Source: Bursaphelenchus xylophilus (Eukaryota > Nematoda > Chromadorea > Rhabditida > Aphelenchoididae). Taken from it: 64,000 nt of DNA. The DNA lies in contig CAJFCV020000001.1 of NCBI GenBank assembly GCA_904066235.2, forward strand, positions 744,001 to 808,000. Direction: 5' to 3'. The position numbers and the translations under genes were made by a program. The notes below the pieces were generated by a model. It did no database searches. It was given only the letters and a program-made list of their open reading frames with translations, and was not told the DNA's origin. Shown here piece after piece: positions 42,729 to 53,800 of the stretch; position 1 is the stretch's first letter; each line of letters opens with the position of its first letter.

Positions 42729-44330
42729 GAGGCGGGATTTTTTGAATATTTTGGGTCTCGCAACGAAAATTTTGAAATTTTGTAAAGTGAAAGTAAACAT
42801 TAAATTTCTAATGGTTTTTTTTAAATACGGCAGGGGGATGTTTCACGTACAAAAGGGCACTAACTTGAGTTAGCGGCATCACGCAAAAAGAGGAGAGAGC
42901 AGAGAAAAAGAGGAGTGGTAACTTGAGTGATCCCTCTTCTTTTTGATTGGCGAATCGGGCGACTTTTTATGGACTTGGCCGGACATTTTAGGCCATAACT
43001 TTTGATACAGTGGACCAATTTACGCCCTTCCAAAAAAATATTAATGCTGGCGGTACACAGAATATACACATATAAATTTGTAAAATTTCCTTTTAAATTA
43101 TGCAAATCATATGCAAATTTTTCTCTTGGTATTTAAGAAGCAAGATACGGAAAAAATTTTGATACCGTCATATGCAGCGTGGTCCCAGCTTTAAAATTTT
43201 GTTAAAAATTTGCAAATTGGTTTACTGTGACAAAAGTTATGACCAAAAGATTCTCGCCCACTGTTGCGCGGGCCATTACTCCTGATACAGTATACCAATT
43301 TACACCCTTCGAAAAACCCTTTGATGCTGAGAGCGTAACAAACATGTCCATATAAAGATTTTAATAAAAGACGAGCATTAAGATACCAAGAAAAAAAAAT
43401 GCATATAATTTGCATAATTTAGAAGAAAAAATTACAAATTTATATCCATCTATTCTGTGTACCACCAGCATTAATATTTTTTGGAAGGACGCAAATTGGT
43501 CCACTGTATCAAAAGTTATGGCCCAAAATGTGCGGCCAAAGTCGATAAAAAGTCAGGTCACTCGAGTTACCACTCCTCTTTTTCTCTGCTCTGTCCGCTT
43601 TTTCTGTGATGCCGCTAACTCGAGTTAGTGCCTTTTTGTACGTGAAACATCCCCCAGACTCTCCTGGTCTTTCTCGAAAACCAGTAAAATTTGCTTATTT
43701 TTGAATAAATTTTGTATTTTTTGAATATTTTGGGTCTTGAAGCGAAAATTTTGAAATTTTATAAGGTGAAAATAAACACTCAATTCCTAATGGTTTTTAA
43801 AATACGGCTTACTCTCCTGGTCTTTTTTGAAAAACAGTAAAATTTGCGTATTTTCTGAATAAATTTTGTATTTTTTTGAATATTTTGGGTCTCGCAGCGA
43901 AAATTTTGAAATTTTATAAAGTGAAAGTAAACACACAATTTCTAGTAATTTTTTAAATACGGCAGACTCTTCCAGTCTTTTTCGAAAAACAGTAAAATTT
44001 GCATATTTTCGAATAAATTTTGTATTTTTTGAATATTTTGGGCCTTGAAGCGAAAATCTTGAAGTTTTATAAATTGAAAGTAAACACACAATTTCGAATG
44101 GTTTTTAAAATACGGCAGACTCTCCTGGTCTTTTTTGAAAAACAGTAAAATTTGCATATTTTTTGAATATTTTGGGTCTCGCAGCGAAAATTTTGAAATT
44201 TTACGAGTTGAAAGTCAAAGAAATTTTCGATTTTTGAAATTTCGGGTCCTGAAGCGAAAGTATGAGAATTTTTGGAGGTAAGGTAAAAACTCGGATTACG
44301 CTAATTTTAAAATACGCTATCTCGTATGTA
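42729..44330 (+). repeat. Tandem array, unit about 150 bp
   Basis: Units contain GAATATTTTGGGTCTCGCAG, then TTTTGAAATTTTATAAAGTG, ATACGGCAGACTCTCCTGGT and AACAGTAAAATTTGCATATT. Unit starts are near 42740, 43720, 43870, 44030 and 44165, with a degenerate one near 44240. The element at 42833-43655 splits the first unit. It lies just past the poly(A) signal of the HHCC gene. Confidence 0.65.
42833..43655. mobile_element. Inverted-repeat element with GGGGGATG ends
   Basis: About 823 bp, ends GGGGGATGTTTCACGTAC and GTACGTGAAACATCCCCC; the inverted similarity extends more than 90 bp inward (GAGTTAGCGGCATCAC, AGGAGTGGTAACT). It interrupts a tandem array; neighbouring units show the empty site ATACGGCAGACTCT. 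Comparison implies a target duplication of only 1-2 bp. No coding capacity. Confidence 0.7.
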
Positions 44331-45003
44331 GTTGCCCTTTCGAAATCATCAAAAATTTGCATATTTTTTAAATAAATTTTAGTGTTGTACCGCAACATTA
44401 GTAACTGAACGAACTTTTTAATTACGGAATAGGCAAACAAATTTGCATAGTTGTGCATAAATCCGAGATTTTTTGAAATTTTTTGGTCTCACCGCGAAAA
44501 ATTGAGCCTCAAATAAAACAGAATATTTTTTGAAAAAATCCTTTTATAATGTCCCTTTTCCATTTTTAGCCTCAAAAAATTTGCATAAACCCGCCGGAAA
44601 TTCTAATTTCCCGAAGCCCCGGGTCCCACCACGAAAACCTCCTTGCCCCAAAAAACTTTGTTGATCACACCTCAAAATGGTTGTTGATCCCCCCGTGGAA
44701 CTCGGATATTGCGCGCGACGGACCGGATCGGATATAGAGACCCCCAAAGCGCCTCATTTTTGTGCTTAACCCAGGGGGTTTTTGCGCGGATGCGGTGGTC
44801 GGTCGGGGGCTAAAATACCGCTAAATAAACAACCGAACGATTCGGTTTTTAGCGCTTACGCTGCGGGGATTTGATTACAATTTGGGGGGTTAATTCGGAG
44901 GGAATTTGATTTTAAAATTTTTTGCAAATTTTTGAATTTTTTTTTAATTTTTAAATTAAAAAAAATTATGTTCGAAGCTATATATACATATATAATATTA
45001 ATA
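44330..45003. other. Unassigned, partly GC-rich
   Basis: Between the tandem array and a C element. A short balanced block (44560-44880) has no recognised exon. Confidence 0.35.
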
Positions 45004-45195
45004 CTATGCCTTCTGGGAAGTCGCCGGACTGATTTTTGACGTTTGCACTGTGCAAGAAAAGTAGCGAGCGACAGCCCAAAAAAAGCCTATTGCACGGTGC
45101 AAAAAGCAAGAAATCGCACAGTGCAAACTGAACTTTGGTTTTTGCACAGTTCATGTCGCAGAAATCACTCCAGCGACTTTACGAACAGACTAGTA
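45004..45195. mobile_element. Family C element, complete
   Basis: TATGCCTTCTGGGAAGTCGC to GCGACTTTACGAACAGACTA; contains TTTGCACTGTGCA and TTGCACGGTGCAA. Confidence 0.75.
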
Positions 45196-45400
45196 CAGAG
45201 GTTTGTCTAAAATTCACTCGCTCTGAAAACATTATTCATATTAGCCGAGGTTCTCTCGTTGTACGCATGGTCTTCACTTACAATTGAAGCGTGAAAACAT
45301 GGAACGTCGATGCTACGTGTGTTACCATAAAAATTTCTTGTTAGCCTCAAAATATAACCTTTTTATGACAAGGAAAACCGGAGTTAGATTTTGAAATTTT

Positions 45401-45630
45401 ACTCACCCTTTGGACATATGCCATATATCAATGCCTGAAAGTTTTAGCACAATCTTTGCAGCCGAGTGAGTGCATGAGAGCGCCTTGAGAAAAGAATTCA
45501 TGCCCATACCATTTTGGGAATGAAAAAATTGATTTTTTGTGTAAAAAGCTTTTTGTGTGCCGAGATTCGCCAAAAAATGTCGCATTTTTGATGACTTTTG
45601 ATCTAAAAATCTCGGTCGTTCCTGAAAATC
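45401..45630 (+). mobile_element. Family B fragment
   Basis: GGACATATGCCATATATCAA to AAAATCTCGGTCGTTCCTG. Confidence 0.6.
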
Positions 45631-45692
45631 GAAAAAAGAGCTTTGGTATACTATACAGTATATACAATTTAGACTCTTTATTTCCATTCTTT

Positions 45693-46102
45693 CTCAGTCT
45701 GTCGGGAAAATAATGTGGATTTGTCTGGCCTTGGAATCGTCATCATCGCCTGCGCCGAGGCGAGAAATTTTGTTGCGACAAACCCACATTATTTTCCCGA
45801 CAGACAAAAAACTTATACTTTGAGAAATTTGAATATCAGTCGGTTGGGAAAATAATGTGGGCCCTGAAATCGCCCATTGTCGCATTGCGACAGCTGGCCG
45901 CAGCTGGCGACTTGGACCAGAAAAGTCTAGAGATTTTGCTGCGACAAATCCACAGTACTTTCCCGATAGACTGACATTCAAATTTCTCAAAGTATAAGTT
46001 TGTCGGGAAAATAATGTGGGTTTGTCGGAACAAAATTTTTCGCAGGCGATGATGACGATTCCAAGGCCAGACAAATCCCCATTATTTTCCAGACAGACTG
46101 AT
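45693..46102. mobile_element. Composite of three family A1 copies
   Basis: Copies lie at 45693-45805 (+), 45835-45974 (+) and 45996-46102 (-). The middle copy is flanked by inverted spacers, AACTTATACTTTGAGAAATT on the left and AATTTCTCAAAGTATAAGTT on the right. The same spacer joins two A1 copies at 52561-52581. Confidence 0.75.
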
Positions 46103-46127
46103 CGTAGACGATTTGGATAATTGTTAA

Positions 46128-48502
46128 GCTGTCCCCAAATTTATACCATTCTGTCCCCAAATTTCCCCATTCTGTCCCCAACGACCTGTCCCCAAATAGG
46201 AGTTCGGAATCTGTCCCCAAAATATTCCGAATATGTCCCCAAACACAAAAATTAGTGTAGGGTCCATGTTTCGGGGTAGTAATAACACTTCGGGCTAAAA
46301 AATTTGAAAATTCAAATTGGTGATTACGTAATAAGCAAAAGTTCAAAACTTTTGGGTAAAAATCGGATATAGGGGTAATCGAGGATGCTGATTTTGAAAA
46401 TGATATTCATTTTACATGATTTTAACTTTTTTCTTAAGTAGTAGTGTAAAGTAGTAACTTTTGAAAATTTTAGACGAGATGTCGATTTATAGGTAATCGA
46501 CACCGCGGATTTCGAAAACAATACCAGTTTTTTATGATTGTAACTTTTTTCTTAAGTAGTAGTGTAAAGTAGTAATTTTTGAAAATTTTAGATGAGATGT
46601 CGAGTTATAGGTAATCGAGGATGCTGATTTTGAAAATGATATTCATTCTTCATGATTTTGACTTTTTTCTTAAGTAGTAGTGTAAAGTAGTCACTTTTGA
46701 AAATTTTAGACGAGATGTCGATTTATAGGTAATCGACACCGCGGATTTCAAAAACAGTACCAGTTTTTTTTATGATTGTAACTTTTTCCTTAAATAGTAC
46801 TGTAAAGTATTAATTTTTGAGATTTTTTGAATTGGTAGGGTTTATGGGTGCTGATTCCAGAATAAGATTCCTGATGAGTTGTGCATTAAAGTTGTGATTT
46901 CTTTGTTTTTATTTTATTTTTTTGATGAATCGTTAGCTAAGTACAAGGTATGTGTTATTGTTGATTCAAAAACTGTGTTCATCTTCTGTAGTTTTTATTC
47001 ACTTCCAATCTGTTGGCAGAAGAATTTTTGCTCAGAATTTTCTGTCAAACCTGGCATAGCGGCAGGCTATCCCAAGCCAAACAATTTTATAGCAGAAAAA
47101 TTTCTGTCAAACCCCGCCCATTTTGGCGCGCTCGATGAAGAGCAGAAGCAATACCGTTGATGACTCGAAGTAATAATCGCATGAAAAACAATCCTGTTGG
47201 ATAATAACACGATGTTGCTCAAAGAACTTAAATTAGCAAAAAAACTTTTTGAAATTTAAAAATACTTCTCTTTAGACAACATAGTTATATTTTAAAAATT
47301 TTTTGTCATAAAAAGAAAAAAAAAACAACCGTACTATTTTGTGACGTTGTCCGTACAAGAATAGGTTAAATTTACACAAGTTATTTGCTGTTTCAACGTT
47401 TTCTCTACCGATTTATTGCAATTAGGCAGATATTGTTTTAGGTGATATCACACGGACCTGAAGGAGTTGAAAATATTTGTAAAATATTTATTTTAATTTT
47501 TATTGTGTTTTTTTTTTTTTTTTTAATGCTAAACTATTATCATTATCCAAAAGGATTGTTTTTTCATGCGATTATTACTTCGAGTCATCAACGGTGTTGC
47601 TTCTGCTCTTCATCGAGCGCGCCAAAATGGGCGGGGTTTGACAGAAATTTTTCTGCTATAAAATTGTTTGGCTTGGGATAGCCTGCCGCTATGCCAGGTT
47701 TGACAGAAAATTCTGAGCAAAAATTCTTCTGCCAACAGATTGGAAGTGAATAAAAACTACAGAAGATGAACACAGTTTTTGAATCAACAATAACACATAC
47801 CTTGTACTTAGCTAACGATTCATCAAAAAAATAAAATAAAAACAAAGAAATCACAACTTTAATGCACAACTCATCAGGAATCTTATTCTGGAATCAGCAC
47901 CCATAAACCCTACCAATTCAAAAAATCTCAAAAATTAATACTTTACAGTACTATTTAAGGAAAAAGTTACAATCATAAAAAAAACTGGTACTGTTTTTGA
48001 AATCCGCGGTGTCGATTACCTATAAATCGACATCTCGTCTAAAATTTTCAAAAGTGACTACTTTACACTACTACTTAAGAAAAAAGTCAAAATCATGAAG
48101 AATGAATATCATTTTCAAAATCAGCATCCTCGATTACCTATAACTCGACATCTCATCTAAAATTTTCAAAAATTACTACTTTACACTACTACTTAAGAAA
48201 AAAGTTAAAATCATGTAAAATGAATATCATTTTCAAAATCAGCATCCTCGATTACCCCTATATCCGATTTTTACCCAAAAGTTTTGAACTTTTGCTTATT
48301 ACGTAATCACCAATTTGAATTTTCAAATTTTTTAGCCCGAAGTGTTATTACTACCCCGAAACATGGACCCTACACTAATTTTTGTGTTTGGGGACATATT
48401 CGGAATATTTTGGGGACAGATTCCGAACTCCTATTTGGGGACAGGTCGTTGGGGACAGAATGGGGAAATTTGGGGACAGAATGGTATAAATTTGGGGACA
48501 GC
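46128..48502. mobile_element. Foldback element with about 1-kb inverted arms
   Basis: The left arm (46128 to about 47205) and right arm (about 47538-48502) are near-identical inverted copies around a 330-bp A/T-rich spacer. The outer tips read GCTGTCCCCAAATTTATACC. Each tip has about six spaced copies of TGTCCCCAA within about 120 bp, as expected of transposase-binding repeats. Next inside are tandem units of about 119 bp (CTTAAGTAGTAGTGTAAAGT): four on the left, three on the right. The inner arms hold a 93-codon open frame in both copies that I do not recognise. No clear target duplication was found. Confidence 0.75.
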
Positions 48503-49153
48503 CATTGCGTTGTCCAGACGATTTACCCACTTCGTAAGCAATTTTTAGATGCTTTCCTATATCACATGACGTCTGAGAGTCTTCAAAAACACCTTTTATA
48601 CACTCCATTCCCAAGCTTACTCCTTCATAAAGGCCTTTACCTCTCCCCAAAAACACCTTCAAAACATCTCGTACCTCATGGTTATTTCCGTCTCCCGCTT
48701 TGACTCATCCAGAAACGCTTCCTCGAAATTGAAGATTCCCCTCCGGTCGAGTGCGCGTATTTGTTTTTTGTGTGTGTAAATTGAGTGCAAAAAACGGATC
48801 TCGGTCCATTCCACCTGTGCGAATCTCAAGTGGTCTTCAAGGGGTTAAGGAGCGGGGGGTTCTTGCCCCTTGTTTTGATGGTCCGAATTTCGAAGAATTG
48901 TATTTTTCCAATGTCTGCGAGGAATCGCCGCAAGGGAATTTTGAATTTTTAAGGGTTTTTTTGGTTTTTTTTGAAATTTTGGCTTGATTGAAGTTTAAAC
49001 CATGTGGACGATCTAGGGAATATACAACCAGGAAAACATCGTACATTGTAATACAAAATATTAGACAAAAATTTTTGTAATTAGCGGTCCTTTGACTAAT
49101 ATATACATACGATTTCAGTCATAGCCTCTTTGTCATAATTCTTTACACTAACA
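48503..49153. other. Unassigned, between foldback and B element
   Basis: C/T-rich single-copy-looking sequence, with an acceptor-like CTCATCCAG near 48712 but no supported exon. Confidence 0.3.
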
Positions 49154-49599
49154 GGGGAAGTACCCCAAGTGCGACGCTCAGATTTTCTTTAAATTTTGCA
49201 CACACGTCGGGAATAGACTAAATATAAATTCCTGAAAGTTTTAGCTCGCGCTTTGCAAGCTGCGCCGAGATATTGAACGATCATTGCCGCCGAGAGAGCA
49301 CGCTGAACGCGGAGAGCGGCCAGAGAAAAAAACGCTTTTTGGCCATAACTTTGCCAGTTTCGTGCCGAAAAAATTGATTTTTTGTGAAAACATTACCCTC
49401 TATGGTAGAAATAGGCATGAAACTTTTCGTGCCGAAACTCGGCAAAAAGTGTCAAATTTTCGCCAACTTTGGATCGAAAAATCTCGGTTGTTTCTGCAAA
49501 GCGCGAGCTAGGATTTTTGCATATATTTTAGAAACAATTATTCTAACTTTGTGCCAAGTTTCATCAAAATCTGAGCGTCGCACTTGGCGTACTTCCCCT
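49154..49599 (+). mobile_element. Family B element, complete
   Basis: GGGGAAGTACCCCAAGTGCG to CGCACTTGGCGTACTTCCCC; a good reference copy. Confidence 0.85.
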
Positions 49600-49710
49600 T
49601 TCCCGTGATTTCATTTTCTGTCTATATTCACTCAATTTCTTCTACAAGTTAAACCATTGAAGTTTGACATGGCGTATTTTACCAAGAAAATTTTTTTTTT
49701 TCTGCCAGCT

Positions 49711-49897
49711 GCCCAAATGCGACGCTCAGATTTTCTTCAAATAGCTACATCTTTGCCAGTTTCGCGCGGAAAAAATTGATTTTTTGTGGAAACATTAGAC
49801 TCTACAGTAGGACTAGGCGTGAAACCTGTCATGTTAAAATTCGCAAAAAATGTCATATTTTTCCTAATTTCGACTGAAAAATCTCGTCCATTTCTGA
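49711..49897 (+). mobile_element. Family B element with internal deletion
   Basis: Jumps from CTCAGATTTTCTTCAAAT straight to ATCTTTGCCAGTTTCGCGCG. Confidence 0.65.
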
Positions 49898-49920
49898 AAA
49901 AAATTCCTCCTTATGCTTAT

Positions 49921-50416
49921 TACAGGGTGTACCAAATTCGGTGCCCGATTTGAATTGGCTATAACTTCTTTAATTTTGGGCCAAATTTATCTTTCCTGCT
50001 TTTTTTGTTTCCTGTTAACGCTGCCAATCTCAAGGAACTTATTCCACCAACGCCGAAATGTCTTGCGATCTGGGTTGGGCCTTACGTCCGTATTTCATCC
50101 TGTATTCCCTTTGAACATTTATCGGCGAACCGTATTTGCCATACCAAACCACAGACCAAGCTTTTTCTTCCACACCGTACTCCATTTTCGGACACACCGG
50201 GAAAGGCCGAAAAAACAACCGAAAACGACCAAAAAAATGAACTTCAAGAATAAATCTAATAACTGTAGATGACACTTACCTATGTATAACATATTTGGTA
50301 TCAGACAAAATGGGGTTGTCTGAGGATTCAGGGAAAAAAAGAATTTTAAAATTTGGCCCAAAATTAAAGAAGTTATAGCCAATTCAAATCGGGCACCGAA
50401 TTTGGTACACCCTGTA
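49921..50416 (-). mobile_element. Mariner-like element with broken transposase N-terminus
   Basis: 496 bp with TA at each edge and inverted ends of about 70 bp starting TACAGGGTGTACCAAATTCG. On the minus strand, frames inside read EEKAWSVVWYGKYGSPINVQ then REYRMKYGRKAQPRSQDISA, followed after a frame break by NKFLEIGSVN. This matches the N-terminal helix-turn-helix found in many Tc1/mariner-type transposases and captured host relatives. The catalytic part is absent, so this is a deletion derivative. Confidence 0.65.
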
Positions 50417-50424
50417 TTTTCCCA

Positions 50425-50461
50425 AGGCGAGACCAGTCCACATTATTTTCCCGACAGACTG
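50425..50461. mobile_element. Family A right-end fragment
   Basis: CCACATTATTTTCCCGACAG just after the mariner-like element. Confidence 0.65.
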
Positions 50462-50736
50462 ATGTACTTTTTTTTCTTTTTTAGGCGGGCATTTCGCGAT
50501 ATTACCCACCAAAATTACAGGGCAGATATCCAAATATCCCTTTGGTTTGTTGTCTTTTTTGGAAAAGTGAAACAATGCGGTAAATCCACGTCGAGTTGAA
50601 AAGAATAATGGACAGGGGGAAATGACCTTTCGGCTCTGTTTTCCGGTATTTTACCGGCGATCGCGTGGGTTCAGGACCTTCGGCTTTGCTCTTTGCACTC
50701 TTTTCTGCGATATTATGACATTTTACAGTGGCATGT

Positions 50737-50800
50737 CAGCTTGTCGGGGAATAATGGGGGATTTGTCGCAGTAAAATTTTTCTTGTCGCAGTATTTTAAA
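50737..50800 (-). mobile_element. Family A1 left fragment upstream of the serine-rich gene
   Basis: CTTGTCGGGGAATAATGGGG plus A1 core, about 55-115 bp before the start codon, so it forms part of the proximal upstream region. Confidence 0.55.
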
Positions 50801-50853
50801 AATTTCAAAAAAATATTTTTTGCTGTTTTTTCAGACTTAATTCTTACCATATT

Positions 50854-53800
50854 ATGGTAAACAGTTACAAATCATCGAGCGAAGCGACTTCTTCCAGTTC
50901 ATCTACCTCATTTGTCTCGCAAAAGAAGCCCTCTTTCATCTCCTACACCTCAACAGAAATTGAGTTTTGGAGTAATCGCAATCGCAGCTCCAAAAGTTTA
51001 CTTTCCCTGAACGACGAACATGTTTATGATCTGCCTGTGACGGCGAGTTATACGGATCACTATGGGACTGTGGGTTGTAGGAAGTCGACGTATTTTTCGA
51101 CCAGTTTGAAGGTCCCACCGAGAAGCAGAGAGTATTTTGAGGAAGTTCAGTAAGGATTTTTTCGGATTTTTTAAGAAAATTTTTAAATATCGGTCTGTCG
51201 GGAAAATAATGTGGACTTGTTGCGCCTTGAAATCGCTTATCATTGCTTTGCGACGGACAGCCGTAGCTGGAGATTTGGTGCGCGACTGCGACGAGTAGAG
51301 ACATTTTCTGCGACAAATCCACATTATTTTCCCGACAGACTGATGCTAATAGTATTTTCATAAAGTGTATGGACATTTTTTTCCTTTTTGTACAACAAAT
51401 TTTCAACTTTTTCCCACATTTTTGTTTTTTCGCGCTTTGCAAAAACGAGATTTTTAAGTTGAACATTGGAAAAAAAGCAAAAAATTTTTTTTGCAAATTT
51501 TGGCAGAAAAAAAATACAGCACATGTTTTTACCTGTAGGCAGGGGTGGTCAGTGGGCGGGGCCGGGCCGGGCCGCGGGCCTGGGGTTTATGTTGTTATAG
51601 TTGCTGTTTCTCATGTTCTAAAACGTTTACAAGTCTGTAGTTCCATTATAGAACCACAAAACTATCACATTGATCCTTTACTAGATCAACGCCTTTTTTG
51701 CCAAAGTTTAGATCCCGAGCTTGGGCGCAGTTCGCAGAACCCTCTATAAACGGGCCTGCACGGGCCGGGCTGGGCCTGGAAAAAGACTAGACGGGCCGGG
51801 CCGGGCCGGTCAATTAGACGGGCCGGGCCGCGGGCCGAAAATCGGAAAAATAGGGTCCGCTGACCACCCCTGACTGTAGGGAGTGATTTTTCAGCGCAAC
51901 AAATTAATTTTTCAACGCGTAACGGGCAAAAAAGCCATGACCAAAAGTGTTTTTCACTCTGACAGTGAGAGAAAATAGCTTTCCACTATATGAAAAAAAG
52001 GTTCAAAGAGTGTTGAAATATCTGGATTCATTTAAAAATTTGGTATTTTCAGTTACCAATGTGAGCGCCGATTTCCGATCCATCGACGGGACGGGCATTA
52101 CAATGGACCTCAAACTTTGAGGCCGTCATCAAGGTGGGTAAATAAAGAGAAAATTAAGAAGTCTGTTATTAATATTTTCATAAAGTTCATGGGCATTTTT
52201 TACTAGTCCGTTCGCAAAGTCGCTGGAGTGATTTTTGCAGCACGCAATGTGCGAAAACAAAAGTGCATTTTGCGCTGCGCAACTTCTTGTTTTTTGCACC
52301 GTGCAGTAGGCTTTTTCGGGTTGTCGCTCGCACCCTGGCTTTCTTGCCGTGCAAAGGCTATAAATTACTCCAATGACTTTACGAACGGACTTGTTGGGCA
52401 GCGAAAAATGTCTATGCATTTTAGAGTCTGTCGGGAAAGTAATGTGCTTTGAAAAAACACCCATCATCGCTTTGCGACGCATGGCTGGAGATTTGGTGCG
52501 CGACTGCGACGAGACGAGACGTTTTGTTGCGACAGTTACACATTATTTTCCCGACTGACTTGTACTTTGAGAAATTTGAATATCAGTCCGTCGGGAAAAT
52601 AATGTGGATTCGTCGGGCCTTGAAATCGTCCATCATCGCTTCGCTGCTGGAGATTTGTTTGCAGCTGCAACGGGGCTAGACATTTTGCTGCGACAAAACC
52701 ACATTATTTTCCCGACAGACATATGTATATGAAAAAACTAGTATACCAAATGACTGAGCAGCGTCTGAGATACTCAGAGTTTTGCCAAAAACGACATCCG
52801 AACAATGAAATTTTTATATTTCATGTTGTTATAGACAGTCTTCGTTGTACAGAAACTTCGCTGTAAATCAATTTCGTCAATAATGACATGTTAAAAATTA
52901 CGTCCCGTTCCTTTTCCCCCTAAACCGATTCGCATTAGATCCGTTCTCCTGCATAAATAATGAGACCAAAAAAGGAGACCTTCTCTTTGAATGGTCAAAT
53001 CATCCAAAGTTATGTGTCATCAATAGGTCGTCTCAATATTCCCTTGCACTTTTCTTGGGTTTTCCCTTGTAAAACTCCGTTTATGGACACTCTGAGACGT
53101 TGGTTTCGGTCGTTGTTGTAGGTTTTTGAGTTGATTTTTTGGATGAAAATTTTGGAAAATTTTTAAAATTTCAAAAAAAAATTTTTTTTGATTACTGCAA
53201 AACCCTAGTAGAATTTTAGATACCAATTTTCTAACACATTTTTCCAGATTTTTAGCCCTTGATCTGTAGGGACCTTCAAGATTTTTGGCTCGAAATTTCA
53301 AAAAATCCCAAAAAATTTCTTCAATTTTTGACAATTTTTTTTATAAATCTATTACTAGCAGCGTGCACAACGATTCCACAAAAAATTTATTTTCTTCCAA
53401 AGGGATTTCGAAAAGTTATTGGCGAAATACGGTTTTTGTCTGACGACTCTCCGCATTTTACGTGGTCTCTCAAAAAGATTTTTGAGTCTTGGCGGCGGGT
53501 GGAAAGAAAGGGATAAAATTTTTGGAGATTGATTTGAAGCCTACTTAGAGTGTCTGTACGAAATTTTAAACATTTTTTAAGACAAGTATTACATTTACGG
53601 TACCATTTCTTTAGTGGCATCCTGTTTTTGACATGCATGTTAGATTTTTTTGAAATTTTGCATATACATTCTAAATAGGCTACAAATCAACCCCTAAAAA
53701 TGTTATCTCAATCTCTCCGCCCGCAGCCGAGATATTCAACGCTCTTTCGAGAGAGCACGCAAAATGAGGAGAGTCGGTCAGACAAAAAACTTCTTTCGTC

